Shown here: positions 23,467-35,469 of the stretch, one piece after another
How the letters are laid out: each line of letters starts with the position of its first letter
How positions within the stretch are numbered: the first letter of the stretch is position 1
Position numbers and translations under genes: made by a program
Notes under the pieces: generated by a model
Databases searched by the model: none
The model's input: only the letters and a program-made list of their open reading frames with translations
Told to the model about the DNA's origin: nothing
Assembly: GCA_021442155.1 (NCBI GenBank)
Contig: CM038222.1
Coordinates: 25,840,148 to 25,904,147, forward strand
DNA length: 64,000 nucleotides
Source of the DNA: Cymbidium sinense
Lineage: Eukaryota; Streptophyta; Magnoliopsida; Asparagales; Orchidaceae
Direction: 5' to 3'

Positions 23467-24900
23467 CCTTTGGCACCATAGTATTTTCCTTAGAGATTGA
23501 TGATATGAAGATTGAAGCCAAGTTTAACATTATAGCCTCAGATACATCTTTCAATGCTTTTCTTGGGAGAACATGGATACATGAGAATAACATAGTTCCA
23601 TTCTCTCTACATCAATGTATGAAGTTTGTGAGAGGTGGGATCATCTATTATGTGAAAAGAGATCTCAAGCCATTTATAATTTAGGAGGTCAGCATATACG
23701 AGGATGCAACTTACTACCTCCCTCAAAACCAACAAGTCTATTCTCATGAACTTGGCCAAAGTTTAAAAATAAAATAAAAAGAAAAATAAAGAGAAAAAGA
23801 AAATGAAGATGAAAATAAAAGGGAGTGAAAATAGACTTGGAGGAGGAAGTGGAGCCTGACATTAGATTCAACCCATAGTTTGTTACTCCATTCGAGCATA
23901 TGGGTAGGATAACCTGACCTCCACCAGAAAGAGGAAGAGGCAGTTTAGAGGCAGTCCTAGGGGTGGAAAACCTCCTTATTGGCTACCTAATAGAAGATAT
24001 GTCCCAGCTACTAGAAGTACACTTGCTATCCATACATACTTAGAATCTAGTTTATAAGATGAGTCTTATATGGTTAGCACACTAACCAGCTCTTCTTAGT
24101 AGTAGATTCTTTTGGAAGTGACACTTGAGCCAGATAGCAATGAAGATCGGGCTCCAAAGAAAAGCATAAGTGTATCGAAGTCTATATGTGAAACAGTTAG
24201 GCATAAGTTGAGAACCTTAGCTATAACCCCACTTTCCTCTCAAAAAATTAAGGGTTTGGTAGTTAAGGAAGCTCCTAAGTCATCCACAGGTGTGAAGACT
24301 TAGAGGTTCTTACTAGGAGCATCAACCTCAAGTCAAGAAGTTGATGTAGAACTAGAGGATGATTCATATAAAGATTTAATAGAATTACCTTTTGATTATT
24401 ACTTTCCTTATGTTCATAATTTAGCAAGGAAAGGGTTAATCCCACATACTTGGTCAAAGCACAGGTCCGATTACTTAGAAAGAATATGGAAGAACAAATG
24501 GAAAATCTCTCAACAAAAATCGAGACTATAATTCAGTATGGGTCAAGTTGATGATGATGATTACAATTTAGTCATCACAAATCATTTGGAATCTAATGGG
24601 TTCTTTTCAAATGACATTAATTCATATGAGGAGCTGTGCTTAGAAACTTCAGATGATCTAGATGATTTTGAAATCAAAGACTCACCACCATAGTTCAAAG
24701 AAGAGATCAGGTCAACAATCGATGAGCTCAAGGAAATCAATTTAGGGCGAAGAAGATCCATGCATACATCAATTCTTAATTAAATGAAATTGAAACCAAT
24801 GACTTAGTTAGGCCATTGATTTAGTTTAAGGATAGCTTAGCATGGAGTTATGAAGAGATGCAGGCTCCTAGTAGTGGTAAACTAGCAATAACACCCTATC
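23467..24900 (+). pseudogene. Gypsy protease C-terminal half and Pro-RT linker (degenerate)
   Basis: 23469-23680 reads in one frame LEIDDMKIEAKFNIIASDTS then FNAFLGRTWIHENNIVPFSL and HQCMKFVRGG, the classic Tat protease end (LLGRPWIHExxxVPSxLHQC). After KRDLKPFII comes a TAG. 23760-24700 is a poorly conserved linker with lysine- and acid-rich stretches; nothing specific is recognised until about 24700, where the lead-in to the RT starts. Multiple stops. Confidence 0.85.
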
Positions 24901-25560
24901 AAGCAAGCTTCTAGATGCATGCAATTAGGCATAGAACAACAAGTCATTTATGAAGTCAAGAAATTGATCGATGTTAGCTTCATCCGGGAAGAAAAATACC
25001 CTACTTGGTTAGCCAGCATCATCCTAGTTAAAAAAAGAATGGTCAAATTCACATGTGTTAATTTTATGTATTTAAATAAGGCATGTCCAAAAGACAAATT
25101 GCTACTACCAATCCCAGAGCTGATGGTGGACATTACCTCATCTCATGTAATCTTCTCTTTCATGGATGGCTCATCTAGATATAACTAAATAAAGATGGCC
25201 CCTGAAGATGGAATAAACACTGCTTTTAAAATCCTGATCGGAATCTACGCATAAGGTCATCACCTTAAAATGTTGGTACATACCAGTGGGCAATGACTTG
25301 AATCTTTGATGAACTCATGCATTCATCAAGTTGAATGCTATGTTGATGATCTCACAGTCAAAAGTAGAGAAAAAGAAGACCATCTCTTTGACTTGAGTGT
25401 AGTTTTTGATTAGTTAAGACCATTTAACCTTAAAATGAATCCTCTGAAGTGTGCATTCAGAGTAGCTTCAAAAAAAATTCTTTTGGTTTATTGTCCGACA
25501 CCAAGGAATCAAAATCAATTATCAGGAAGATGTCAGCTATTCTCAGTACTTGTTAAAAAG
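24901..25560 (+). pseudogene. Gypsy reverse transcriptase domain (degenerate)
   Basis: The frame starting at 24919 contains VKKLIDVSFIREEKYPTWLA, then LNKACPKDKLLLPIPELMVD and FMDGSSRYN, where a TAA replaces the expected CAA (Gln) at 25186-25188, then IKMAPEDGINTAF. The catalytic box is CYVDDLTVKS with the Asp pair at 25345-25350, still intact. LKMNPLKCAFRVASK follows, and the FxWFIVRHQGIKI segment near 25480-25520 is out of frame. Almost the whole domain reads in a single frame apart from single-base lesions. Confidence 0.92.
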
Positions 25561-25960
25561 GATGCCAAGTTCAAGTGAGATGACAAGTGTGAGCATGCCT
25601 TCGAAGACATCAAGCATTACTTGATGATGTCACTAATTCTAGCAGCCCTTATCCTGGGCAAGCCGCTCATACTTTACACTACTGTATTAGATGACTCCCT
25701 TAGTGCTTTATTAGCCCAAGTCAATGATGAAGGGAAAGAAAAGGAACTCTACTACCTCAGTAGTCATCTAATCCCTATTGAGCTTAATTATCCATCCATT
25801 GAGAAGCATTTTTTAGGTTTAATCTTTGCATCCTAAAAGCTACAACACTACATGCTTCCTCATAAGGTGAATTTAATCTCTAGGATCAATCCATTATAGT
25901 ATCTCATGACATGATCAATGTTTTCTAGATGGTTGGCTTGATGGTCGATGATCCTCTCCT
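25561..25960 (+). pseudogene. Gypsy RNase H domain (degenerate)
   Basis: KDAKFK-stop-DDKCEHAFEDIKHYL (the stop is TGA for the usual Trp codon) leads into GKPLILYTTVLDDSLSALLA, KELYYLSSHLIPIELNYPSI and EKHFLGLIFAS, stop, KLQHYMLPHKVNLISRINPL. This is the RNase H that follows the RT in Ty3/gypsy elements and removes template RNA. Confidence 0.9.
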
Positions 25961-26110
25961 AGTTTGACATTACCTTCATACCCCTCTTTGTGGTGAAAGG
26001 ATAACTACTAGTAAATTTTTTAGCAACACACCCACTTCCTACTGACTCTCGGCTTAGTGATTATCTCCCTGATGAACAATTCATAAACTTAGTGGATACT
26101 AGCATTCCCC
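25961..26110 (+). other. Connection between the two RNase H domains
   Basis: Residual coding: MVDDPLLV.. and LVNFLATHPLPTDSRLSDYL-like sequence matching the ADFLAxHPLPxDSxLxDxLPDE linker of Tat elements. Confidence 0.7.
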
Positions 26111-26480
26111 ACTAAGTGATGTTCTTTGATGGTGTAGCTTCCTCTTAAGGAGGAGAATAACCATAATCTATTATTCCAAGAATGGCAAGGGTAGGAATAG
26201 TTCTCTTAACTTTGGACCGCGATGTGATGAGATTCTCATATCATATATTTAATCCTCACATCAATAATGAAGCTAAATATAAGGCTCTGATCATTGATCT
26301 GGAGTTATCCGTTACTCTAAGCATCTAGAACATCAACATCTTTAGGGATTCTTAGCTAGTTATAACCTAAATTGCTAGGTCCTACAAGTTATAATGCCTA
26401 AGCTCCATCACTATAACAAATACACCATAAAGTTGTTGGCCCAAATCCCAGAGGTTGCTAGTTATAAGATTCTATAAAGA
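26111..26480 (+). pseudogene. Gypsy second (additional) RNase H domain (degenerate)
   Basis: MFFDGVASS (Asp at 26128-26130) begins the domain. After two stops comes ARVGIVLLTLDRDVMRFSYH, then NPHINNEAKYKALIIDLELS and NIFRDS-stop-LVIT. The order D ... E(A)xYxAL ... DS-xLV is that of the extra RNase H found in Tat-lineage elements, here N-terminal to integrase. The active-site Asp, Glu and Asp positions are still readable. Confidence 0.85.
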
Positions 26481-26700
26481 GAGAATGTTGTAGCATATTC
26501 CAAGGAGTTCGCATGTCCAGAAGATGAGTCCATATCAATAAAAGTCCAAAATAGACAAGTGTTATCCCTTATTAATATTGAACTCATCAAAAAAATACTC
26601 TCTTGATAAGGAGGTTGCCATTTCCAAGAAGGATGAGGAGTTAGATTTGAGGTAAACATTCATGAATTACCAAAATAAAGGCAAACTATCTCAAGAGAAG
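26481..26700 (+). other. Second RNase H to integrase linker
   Basis: Residual coding (VVAYSKEFACPEDESISIKV, LSLINIELIKKIL) with frameshifts; ends near a YQNKGKLSQEKYQAHQ-like helix. Confidence 0.6.
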
Positions 26701-27890
26701 TACCAAGCCCATCAGAAGAAGTAGAGAGCACTTTCCTATGCTCTTATTGATGGTGTCATGTATCGATAGTCTTTCGATCATATGTGGTTATGTTGTTTAG
26801 ACAAGCACGAAGGCCGTAAGATCATGATTGAGGTACACTTATGATTATGTGGAACCAACCAATCATGTTTAAAAAAGAAAGCCAAGATTAAGAGACTAGG
26901 ATACTACTGGTCATCGATGATCAAAGATTGCATTGATACGGCTAGGCAATGCCACCAATGTCAAATAAACGATGTGGTCTACACATCCTACATTGGCCTA
27001 ATGGCCATTCGAGTGTTGGGGTATCGACATAGTGGGTCTTATTGATCCTCCTACATCTAAGGGTCATTAGTTCATCTTAGTTGCTAGTATCTACTTTTTC
27101 AAATGGATGAAAATGATTTCACTTAGAGATGTGATAACTCATCATGTACTCCAATTTTTTAGAAACCATTTCGTATATAGGTTTGGAGTGCCTCGATGAA
27201 TTATATCTGATAATGGTATTGCATTTAAGAGAACTAAGATCAACAACTTTTCTCAGAGATATAGCATAGATTGGAGATATTCTACCATCAACTACTCGAG
27301 GGCAAACTGCTTAGCAGAATCCTTCAATAAAACTCTCATCCAAATACTAAAAAAGACATTCAACAATAATAAGTGATAGTGCCATGGGTAGTTAGTTCAA
27401 GCCTTATCAGCCTACCGCACCACATATAGAACTCTAACTTAGTCTACTCCTTTCTCCTTAGTGTATGGGTCCAAAGCCACTCTACCATTAGAAGTCCAAC
27501 TCTCATCACTAAGGTTAGCTGTTGGTAGCAAGATCATAATAAAGTAGAATGCCAAGTTATGGATAGATGAACTCGAAGGTTTGTAGAAGAGAACCTTGTG
27601 GGCATGCTAAAACCTTGAGTTGTACAAAGCTAAAATGATTCAAGCTCACAACTTGTTGGTCTGTTCTAGAGCTTTTCAAGTAGGAGAGCTTGTTTTAGTT
27701 TTAAGGAGACTAATTATTGTCTGTCGTAAGATGGAAGGCAAGTTTGAACCCACTTGAGAAGGCCCTTTTACCATAGAGAAGGCCTACCTAGGAAGATCTT
27801 ATCAACTTATTAATCATGAGGGAGAGCTCCCAATGCTTCCAACCATTGGGCTCTACTTAAAGAAATATTATAAATCATGTTTGAACATGA
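26701..27890 (+). pseudogene. Gypsy integrase (degenerate)
   Basis: Zinc-binding region: HEGRKIMIEVH then KKAKIKRLGYYWSSMIKDCI and ARQCHQCQIN (26878-26973). The core has its first acidic residue in CWGIDIVG (27026-27028), the second in IISDNG (27209-27211) and Glu in CLAESFNK (27317-27319); spacing between the last two is exactly D-35-E. A frame change occurs between 26973 and 27002, and TGA replaces Arg just before IISDNG. The C-terminal GPY/F-like segment (FQVGELVLVLRRL, KFEPT-stop-EGPFTIEKAYLG) ends near 27875. It would join the cDNA copy to the host chromosome. Confidence 0.92.
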
Positions 27891-29162
27891 TTATCATCAA
27901 TGAAAATAAAATTTTTAATTCAATCTCTTCCATATTGAAAGTATTCTTATTTTTGAATCCACCACGATGCGTTTAGGGTAGGTGTAAGGAACCAAAGTGG
28001 CATCCTATCCTTCATCAACAAAAAATAAATACAAACTACACAAAAACATATAAAACAAACACATAACTTTGCGTCGGGCTACTATGAGTTGAGATAACGC
28101 CCCCAGTGGCACTTACTCACTAGTTGCTTTAGGTCGGGTTAATGTGCTAGCCTACTAGTGTGTCACCCTAGTGGTCTTCTTAATTTGGAGGATGTAAGTC
28201 TGATATATTTTCCTTCTTTATTTGTCCATTACACACCCATGAGCGACTTGTTAGTTTGGTAGGCCTTATTGCATGGCCGGTAAGCTACTTCATGTTGGCT
28301 TTATTTAAGAAGATGTGAGTCTGCTATGCTTTCTTCTTGGATTAGCCTTCATGCACTGACTGGGTCAAGTATATTTGAGGTTTAGGATAAGTCCTCTAGC
28401 GGCTCCTTCCCTCATGACTACTTCAAGTCGCAGTCCTTCCTCGTCCATGCTTATTATGTGCAATTGGATAGTATTTGTCTCACTGATGATAGACTATCTC
28501 GATGATGTATTCTGCTTGGAAAGTTATACCTACAAACTTTCTTTCCAAATTGATCGTTGGACATTGATGGGCACGTTAGGTTGGTTGGTTCTCACTATAC
28601 TGATAGATACACCACTCATGTTGACTGATACACCTTAAGTTGGTTAGTTCTTGCATCTTAGGATACACCACTCATGGCAGATGTAAGTCTGCTATGCTTT
28701 GTCATTAAGTTAGCCATCGTACACCTATAAGCTTTCTTTTCTAGGGCTCAAGATAACACCCCTAGCATCACCTCCCTTGTGGGCACTATTTTGGATCACA
28801 TCTTTTGCATTCCCATTTAGACACTACCCGGGTTAATAACTGATTGGACAGTTCCCCTTTCATATTAACCACATATGTGGTTGGAGAATCCATCCTATGG
28901 ATGTGTAGATTCTCCCATGGTCCAGTAAATATGAGATAGGTCAAGGTCGACATAGCTCATTCTCAGTGTGGTCCCTCACACACCAACAGGGTCCACGTAA
29001 ACATATAAACAAAATATATATTCACTTATGGATTAGGAGAACACTACTAGCGATACTTTTTCTCAAGAAGACATTCTATGTTTAGGGCACTGTCAGCAAA
29101 TCTCCCTATAGGAATCGCTTGACTACTCTTTAGGAGAACACCACTAGCTCCTTCTTAGTGTG
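27891..29162 (+). repeat. Gypsy 3' non-coding region with internal repeats (possible partial 3' LTR)
   Basis: No coding domain. Several internal duplications: GATAACGCCCCCAG (28094) and GATAACACCCCTAG (28752); GATGTAAGTCTGATAT (28192), GATGTGAGTCTGCTATGC (28314) and GATGTAAGTCTGCTATGC (28680); GATACACCACTCATG (28607, 28661); TTAGGAGAACACxACTAGC (29033, 29131); CAGTGTGGTCCCT (28966) with TAGTGTGGTCCCT (29157). A polypurine tract and TG...CA ends are not clear, and no matching 5' LTR is in the window. The open frame 28375-28638 is not a gene I recognise. Confidence 0.65.
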
Positions 29163-31078
29163 GTCCCTTAGGTTTATTTTATTTTGTTTATTTTATTTTT
29201 ATTTTAGGTTTAGGTTTTTTTATAGTTTAGGGTTTAGGTTTTATTTTTTATTTTTTATTAGTTTTTATTTTGAGGTTTTTTTAGGTTTAGGTTTTTATTT
29301 AGTTTTTATTTTATTTTATTTTATTTTAGATTTATTTTATTATTATTTTATGTTTACTTTTATTTTTTAATTAGGTTTTTTATACTTAGGTTTATTTTAT
29401 TTTTTAGTTTAGTTTAAGTTTTTATTTAATTTATTTTAGTTTATTTATTTTTAATTTTTTTAGGTTTAGGTTTAGGTTTTTATTTTATTTTATTTTATTT
29501 AGGTTTAAGTTTATTTATGTATTTTATTATTATGTTTTATTTAGTTTAGGTTTAGGTTTTTAGGGTTTAGGGTTTAGAGTTTAGGGTTTAGGGTTTAGGG
29601 TTTAGGGTTTAGAGTTTTAGGGTTTGGGGTTTAGGGTTAGGGTTTAGGATTTAAGGTTTAGTGTTTAGGCTTTAGGGTTTAGGTTTTGAGGGTCTAAGAA
29701 TTATGGTTTAGGGTTTAGGATTTAGGGTTTGGTGTTTAGACTTTAGGGTTTAGGGTTTTGAAGGTCTAACAATTAGGGTTTAGGGTTTAGTGTTTTAAGG
29801 TTTAAGGTTTAAGGTTTAGGGTTTAGGAGTTTAGGTTTAGGAGTTTAGTTTTAGTTTAGTTTATGGAGTTTAGAGTTAGATTTAGGGTTTAGTTTAGGTT
29901 TAAGGTTTATGAGGGTTTAGGGGTAAAACTTTAGGGTTTAGAGTTTAACATTGGTTTAAGTTAGAGTTAAGTTTAGGGTTTAGGGTTTAGGGTTTAGGGT
30001 TTAGGATTCAGGGCTTAGGGTTTATGGTTTATGGGTTTTTTTTAAATTAAGTAAATCGGTAAATTTAAGTTTATTTAATTTATTTAGTTTACTTTTTATT
30101 TATTTTAGTTTATTTTGTTTTTATTTTTATTTAGGTTTACTTTTTATTTTTATTTAGTTTAGTTTATTTATTTTAGTTTAGGTTTTTTATTTTAGTTCAT
30201 TTTTAGGTTTAGGTTTATGTTTATGCTTATTTTATAGTTTAGTTTAATTTTGATTTTATTTTTCAGGTTTAGGCTTTATTTTTATTTTTAGGTTTAGGTT
30301 TAGATTTCTATTTTATTTTTTTAGGTTTATGTTTTAGGTTTATTTCTAGGTTTTATTTTTTAAGTTTAGATTTAGGTCTATTTCTAGTTTATTTTATTTT
30401 ATTTTGTTTAGGTTTAGGTTTAGGTTGTATTTAATTTAGGTTTATTTCTAGTTTATTTTAGGTTTAGGTTTAGGATGTATTTAATTTAGTTTAGTTTATT
30501 TTATTTTTGGTTTAGTTTATTTTATTTTGTCTATTTTATTTTTATTTTATGTTTAGGATTTTTTTTAGTTTAGGGTTTAGGTTTTATTTTTATTTATTTT
30601 TAAATTTTCTTTATGCTTAGGTTTTTTTTAGTTTTTATTTTATTTTTATTTTAGGTATATTTTATTTTTATTTTTGGTTCAGTTTTTATTTTATTTAGGT
30701 TTTTTATTCTTAATTTTATTTTATTTTTTTGATTTAGTTCAAGTTTTTATTTATTTTATTTTAATTAATTTTTATTTTTTCTCTTATTTTTCTTTTAGGT
30801 TTATATTTTAGTTTTAATTTATGTTTTTTTTATTTATTTATTTATTTTTAGGTTTAGGTTTATTTATTTATTTTATTATTATGTTTTATTTAGTTTAGAT
30901 TTAGGTTTTTAGGGTTTAAGGTTTAGGGTTTAGGGTTTGGGGTTTAGGGTTTAGGGTTGTAGGCTTTATGGTTTAGGGTTTAGGGTTTAGGGTTTTAGGG
31001 TTTAGGGTTTAGGGTTTAGGGTTTAGGTTTCAGGTCTAAGTTCTATAGGTTTTAGTTTAGCATTTAGGGTTTTTTATT
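29163..31078 (+). repeat. Telomere-like complex satellite, block G
   Basis: Starts abruptly inside a T-rich block. TTTAGGG zones at 29560-30030 and 30905-31070; landmark near 30041. A run of TTTAGGG-variant words with TTTAGTTTAGTTTATGG at 29840-29900. Ends with the AGTTTAGCATTTAGGG lead-in to GRP copy 6. Confidence 0.88.
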
Positions 31079-31488
31079 AAATAGATAACAAAATCATATT
31101 CGATATTTCTTCTTTTCAATTTCATCAACCAAGTAACACACCAAGTTTTCTAAGACACAAGCGATGACATAGATAAAAAATGAGCACGAATAGAGCAAAT
31201 TAAAAACCCTAGATAACTAGAATCATCTTTACCATAAAGACATAGTTTCATAAGTAGCAGATCAGATCGATCTTTCTTAAGTTTCTCCAGTTCCCATCAG
31301 AACCACCCAAGCTCTCCAGTAGCGTGATCCACTAGCATGGCTATAACTTCCATTGCTCCTCTGGCCTCCATGACCACCACTGCTCCATATCCACCAGCAC
31401 CTCCAAATCCCACCACCCATGCTAATGAGCCTCCATAACGGATCTAGGCCGAGCTGGGGTTAGTGATGTTCCTACTCAAGGTTACATT
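31079..31488 (-). pseudogene. GRP cassette copy 6 (internal deletion)
   Basis: Minus strand from 31488 reads N-V-T-L-S-R-N-I-T-N-P-S-S-A, a TAG, then YGGSLAWVVGFGGAGGYG before the frame is lost. The RDGGGGRDRGYDG stretch seen in copy 5 is missing, so the glycine-rich tail is shortened. The TGA position reads TTA. The 3' UTR to 31079 is well conserved. The acceptor AG at the exon edge is retained. Confidence 0.85.
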
Positions 31489-34400
31489 CTTAGGGTTTAA
31501 GTTTATTAGGTTTTATGGTTTAGATTTATTTTTTTATTTATTAAGTTACTTTAGGTTTAGGTTTAGAGTTTGGTGTTTAGGGTTAGGGCTTAGGGTTTAG
31601 GGTTTTATAATTTATGCTTTCAAGGTTTAGGGTTTAGGGTTTAGGGTTTTAGGGATTAAGGATTAAGGGTTTAGGGTTTAAGGTTAGGTTTTAGGGTTTA
31701 GGGTTTAGGGTTTTGAGGGTTTAAGGTTTAGGGTTAGGTTAGGGTTATGGGTTACCTTATGGTTTTGGGTTAGTTTAGGGTTTAGGGTTTAAAGTTTTTA
31801 GGATTTAGGGTTTAAGGTTTAGGGTCAGGGTTACGGTTTAGGGTTTAGAGTTTAGGTTTTAGGATTTAGGGTTTAGGATTTAAGGTTTAGGGTTAGTTTA
31901 CTGTTTAAGGTTTAGGATTTGGGATTTATGGTTTTTTAGGGTTTAGGGTTTAGGGTTTAGGATTTAGGGTTGTAGGTTTTAGGGTTGTATGTTTAGGGCT
32001 TAGGGTTTAAGATTTAGGGTTTAGGGTTAATTTTGGGGTTTATGGTTTAAGGTTTAGGATTTAGGGTTTAGGTTTTAGGGTTTAGGGTTTAGGGTTTTTT
32101 TAAAAATAAGTAAACCGGTAGGTTTAAGTTTATTTAGTATATTTTTTTATTTATTTTAGTTTATTTTAGTTTTTATTTTTATTTAGGTTTATTTTTTATT
32201 TTTATTTAGTTTAGTTTATTCATTTTAGGTTTATTTATTTTAGTTTAGGTTTTTAATTTTAATTTATTTTTTAGATTTATGTTTATTTTTTAGTTTAGAT
32301 TTATTTTATTTTATTTTTTATGTTTAGGTTTTAGTTTTTATTTTTAGGTTTAGGTTTAGGTTTTTATTTTATTTTTTTAGGTTTAAGTTTTAGGTTTTTC
32401 TTTTTGGTTTATTTTTAGGTTTTATTTTTTAGTTTAAGTTTAGGTTTATTTTCAATTTTATTTTATTTTATTTAGTTTAGGGTTTAGGTTTAGTTTATTT
32501 TATGTTCAGGTTTATGTTTTGTTTATTTTAGGTTAGTTTATTTTACTTTAGGTTTAGGTTTATATAATTTTATTTATTTTTGGTTTTGGTTTTTTTAGTT
32601 TAAGGTTTAGGTTTTATTTTCTATTTCTTTTTAAGTTTATTTTTTAGGTTTAAGTTTTTAATTTGTTTTTATTTTATTTTATTTATAGGTTTATTTTATT
32701 TTTATTTTACATTTGGTTATTATTATATTTAGGTTTTTTAGGTTTATTTTATTTTTTTACTTTAGTTTAGGTTTTTATATTTTTTATTTTAGTTTGGTTT
32801 TATTTTTTATTTTGTTTTATTTTTACCTTTAGGTTTAGGTCTTGGTTTTTGTTTAGGTTTTTTATATTATTTTATTTATTATTTTATTTAGGTTTAGGTT
32901 TAGTTACTTATTTGATTTTTAGGTTTTTTTTTTAATTCAGTTTTAGTTTTTAAGACTTTTTGACTTTAGGATTTATGGTTTGGGGTTTAGGGTTTACAGT
33001 TTAGGGTTTAAGGTTGTAGGTTTTAGGGTGTAGGGTTTAGGGTTTTGGGTTTAGGGTTTGAGGGCTTAGGATTTAGGGTTGTAGGTTTAGGGCTAGTGAT
33101 TTTTTAATTTTTTTAATTTTTAATTTTATTTATTTTTATTAATTAAAGAAACTCGCAGGTTTAGGTTTATTTAGCTTATTTATTATTTATTTTAGTTTAT
33201 TTTATTTCTTAATTTTATTGTTATTTAGTTTAGTTTAATTAATTTAGTTTATGTTTTTTATTTTAGTTTACTTTATAGGTTTATGTTTAGGTTTAGGTTT
33301 TAGTTTAGTTTTATTTTTATTTTAGTTTTTAGGTTTAGTTTTTTTTTATTTTTAGATTTAAGGTTGTAGTTTTAGGGTGTAAGGTTTAGGAATTAGGGTT
33401 TAGAGTTAGTTTTAGTGATTAGGGTTTGGGGTTTCGAGTTTAGGATTTAGGGTTCAGAGTTTAGAGGTTTTATTTTTCTAAATCAAGTAAACTAGCATGT
33501 TTAGGTTTATTTAATTTATTTAGTTTATTTTTCATTTATTATAATTAATTTTATTTTTTATTTATGTTTATTATTTATTTTTATTTAGTTTAGTTTAGGA
33601 TTTTTATTTAAGTTTATTTTTAAGGTTTAGGTTTATTTTTATGTTTATTTTTTAGTTTAGTTTTATTTTTTTTATTTTTTATGTTTAGGGTTTTATTTTA
33701 TTTATTTAGGTTTAGGTTTTATGTGTTTATTTTAGGTTTATTTTTAGGTTTTATTTTTCAGTTTAGGCTTAGGTTTATTTTTAGTTTATTTTATTTTATT
33801 TAGTTTAGAGTTTAGGTTTAGTTTATTTTAGGTTTAGGTTTAGGTTTTATATATTTTAGTTTAGGTTTAGGTTTATTTAATTTTACTTATTTTCAGTTTA
33901 GGTATTTTCTTAGTTTAAAGTTTAGGTTTTATTTTTTATTTATGTTTAGGTTTATTTATTAGGTTCACATTTTTATTTAGTATTTAATTTATTTTATTTT
34001 AGGTTTATTTTATTTTTATTTTATGTTTAGCTTTTATTCTATTTAGATTTATTATTTTTAAGTTTATTTTATTTTTAGTTTAGTTAAAGTTTTTATTTAT
34101 TTTATTTTAGTTTATCTTTTATTTTATTTTTACATTTCGGTTTAGGTTTTATTTTTGGATTTTATTTTATTTTATTATTTTATTTCATTATTTTTAGGTT
34201 TATTTTTATTTAAATTTTAGGTTTTATTTATTTTAGGTTTAGGTTTTTAGGTTTTAAAGGTTTAGGATTTAGGGTTAAGGGTTTGGTGTTTAGGGTTTAG
34301 GGTTTATGGTCATAAGTTTTAGGGTTTAGGGTTTAGAGTTTATTGTTTAGTGTTTTAGGGTTTAGGGTTTCGGGTTTTAAGGTCTAGGGTGTAGGGTTTA

Positions 34401-35469
34401 GGGTTGTAGGTTTAGGGTTTAGGATTTAGGGTTAGGGTTTTTTTTAATTTTTTTAATTATTATGTTTATTTAGGTTTATTTTTATTTTTTAGATTTATTA
34501 TTATTTAGTTTACTTTATTTATTTTAGGTTTATTTATTTTAGGTTAAGTTTTTTCATTTTAGTTTATTTTTTTATTTGGCTTAGGTTTAGGTTTATTTTT
34601 TATGTTTATTTTTATTTTTATTATATATTTTAGGTTTAGGTTTTATTTTTTTTAGGTTTGGCTTTTAGTTTTTATTTTATTTTTTCATGTTTAGTTTTTA
34701 TGTTTTGCATTTAGGTTTTTTTTAAACTTTTTTTTTTAGTTTAGGCTTACATTTTTTTAGTTTATTTTATTTTATTTAGGCTTTAGGTTTAGGTTTTTTT
34801 AGGTTTCATTTATTTTAGTTTAGTTTATTTTAGTTTAGGTTTAGGTTTATTTTATTTTTATTTTAACTTTAAGTTAGTTTTTTAGTTTAGGGTTCAAGTT
34901 TTACTTTTTATTTATTTTTAGGTTTTATTTTTGGATTTATTTTCTTAGGTTTAAATTTTTATTTAGTTTTTCTTTTATTTTATTTCAGGTTTATTTTATT
35001 TTTATTTTAAGTTTAGTTTTATTTTATTTAGGTTTTTATTATTTTAGTTTAGTTTAGGTTTTTATTTATTTTATTTTAATTTTGTTTTATTTTTTATTTT
35101 ATTTTCTTTTTAGGTTTAGGTTTAGATTTAGGTTTTAGTTTTGATTTTTGTTTAATTTAAATTTTTTATGTTATTTTGGTTTAGTTTTTTTTATTTATTT
35201 TACTTTTATGTTTTATTTAGTTTAGGTTTAGGTTTTTTGCTTATAGGGTTTAGGGTTTAGCGTTTAAGGTTAGTTGAGGGTTTAGAGTTTCAGGATTAGG
35301 GTTTGGGGTTTAGCATTTAGGGTTTAGGGTTTTGGGTTTAGGGTTTAGGGTATTAGGGTTTAGGGTTTAGGGATTAGGGTTTTTAAGGTTTAGGGTTTAG
35401 GGTTTAGGGTTTCAATTTTACGTCTAGGGTTCAGGTTATAGTTCAGTGTTTATGGTTTTTGGTTTTTTT
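31489..35469 (+). repeat. Telomere-like complex satellite, block H (three landmark units)
   Basis: Landmarks near 32101, 33137 and 33479; the short 342-base gap between the last two marks an internally deleted unit. Another partial unit joins at about 34445-34480, where the landmark is missing. Long TTTAGGG zone at 31560-32095. Small telomere-like islands at 33355-33470, 34250-34440 and 35240-35450. Confidence 0.87.

Larger units (their letters stand above)
15822..29162 (+). mobile_element. Decayed Tat-lineage Ty3/gypsy retrotransposon with nested non-coding repeat
   Basis: Order on the plus strand: Gag/linker and protease (16.07-16.96 kb), about 6.5 kb of unrelated non-coding repeat, protease continuation (23.47 kb), reverse transcriptase (24.9-25.5), RNase H (25.6-25.9), a second RNase H (26.1-26.4), integrase (26.7-27.9), and a 3' non-coding zone with internal repeats (27.9-29.16). 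RT-RNH-second RNH-INT order is the hallmark of the Tat lineage. No 5' LTR is recognisable. Left flank is a TTTAGGG zone and right flank is the middle of a T-rich block, so the flanks do not rejoin in register: satellite was lost, or the ends were rearranged. Confidence 0.9.

Noticed and set aside
28375..28638. Possible small gene after the gypsy integrase
   Set aside because: No motif, sits in an internally repeated 3' non-coding region; likely chance.
15822..29162. Envelope-like gene or virus origin for the gypsy element
   Set aside because: No frame between integrase and the right edge shows a signal peptide, transmembrane anchor or other envelope feature; the domain order is that of an ordinary Tat retrotransposon.
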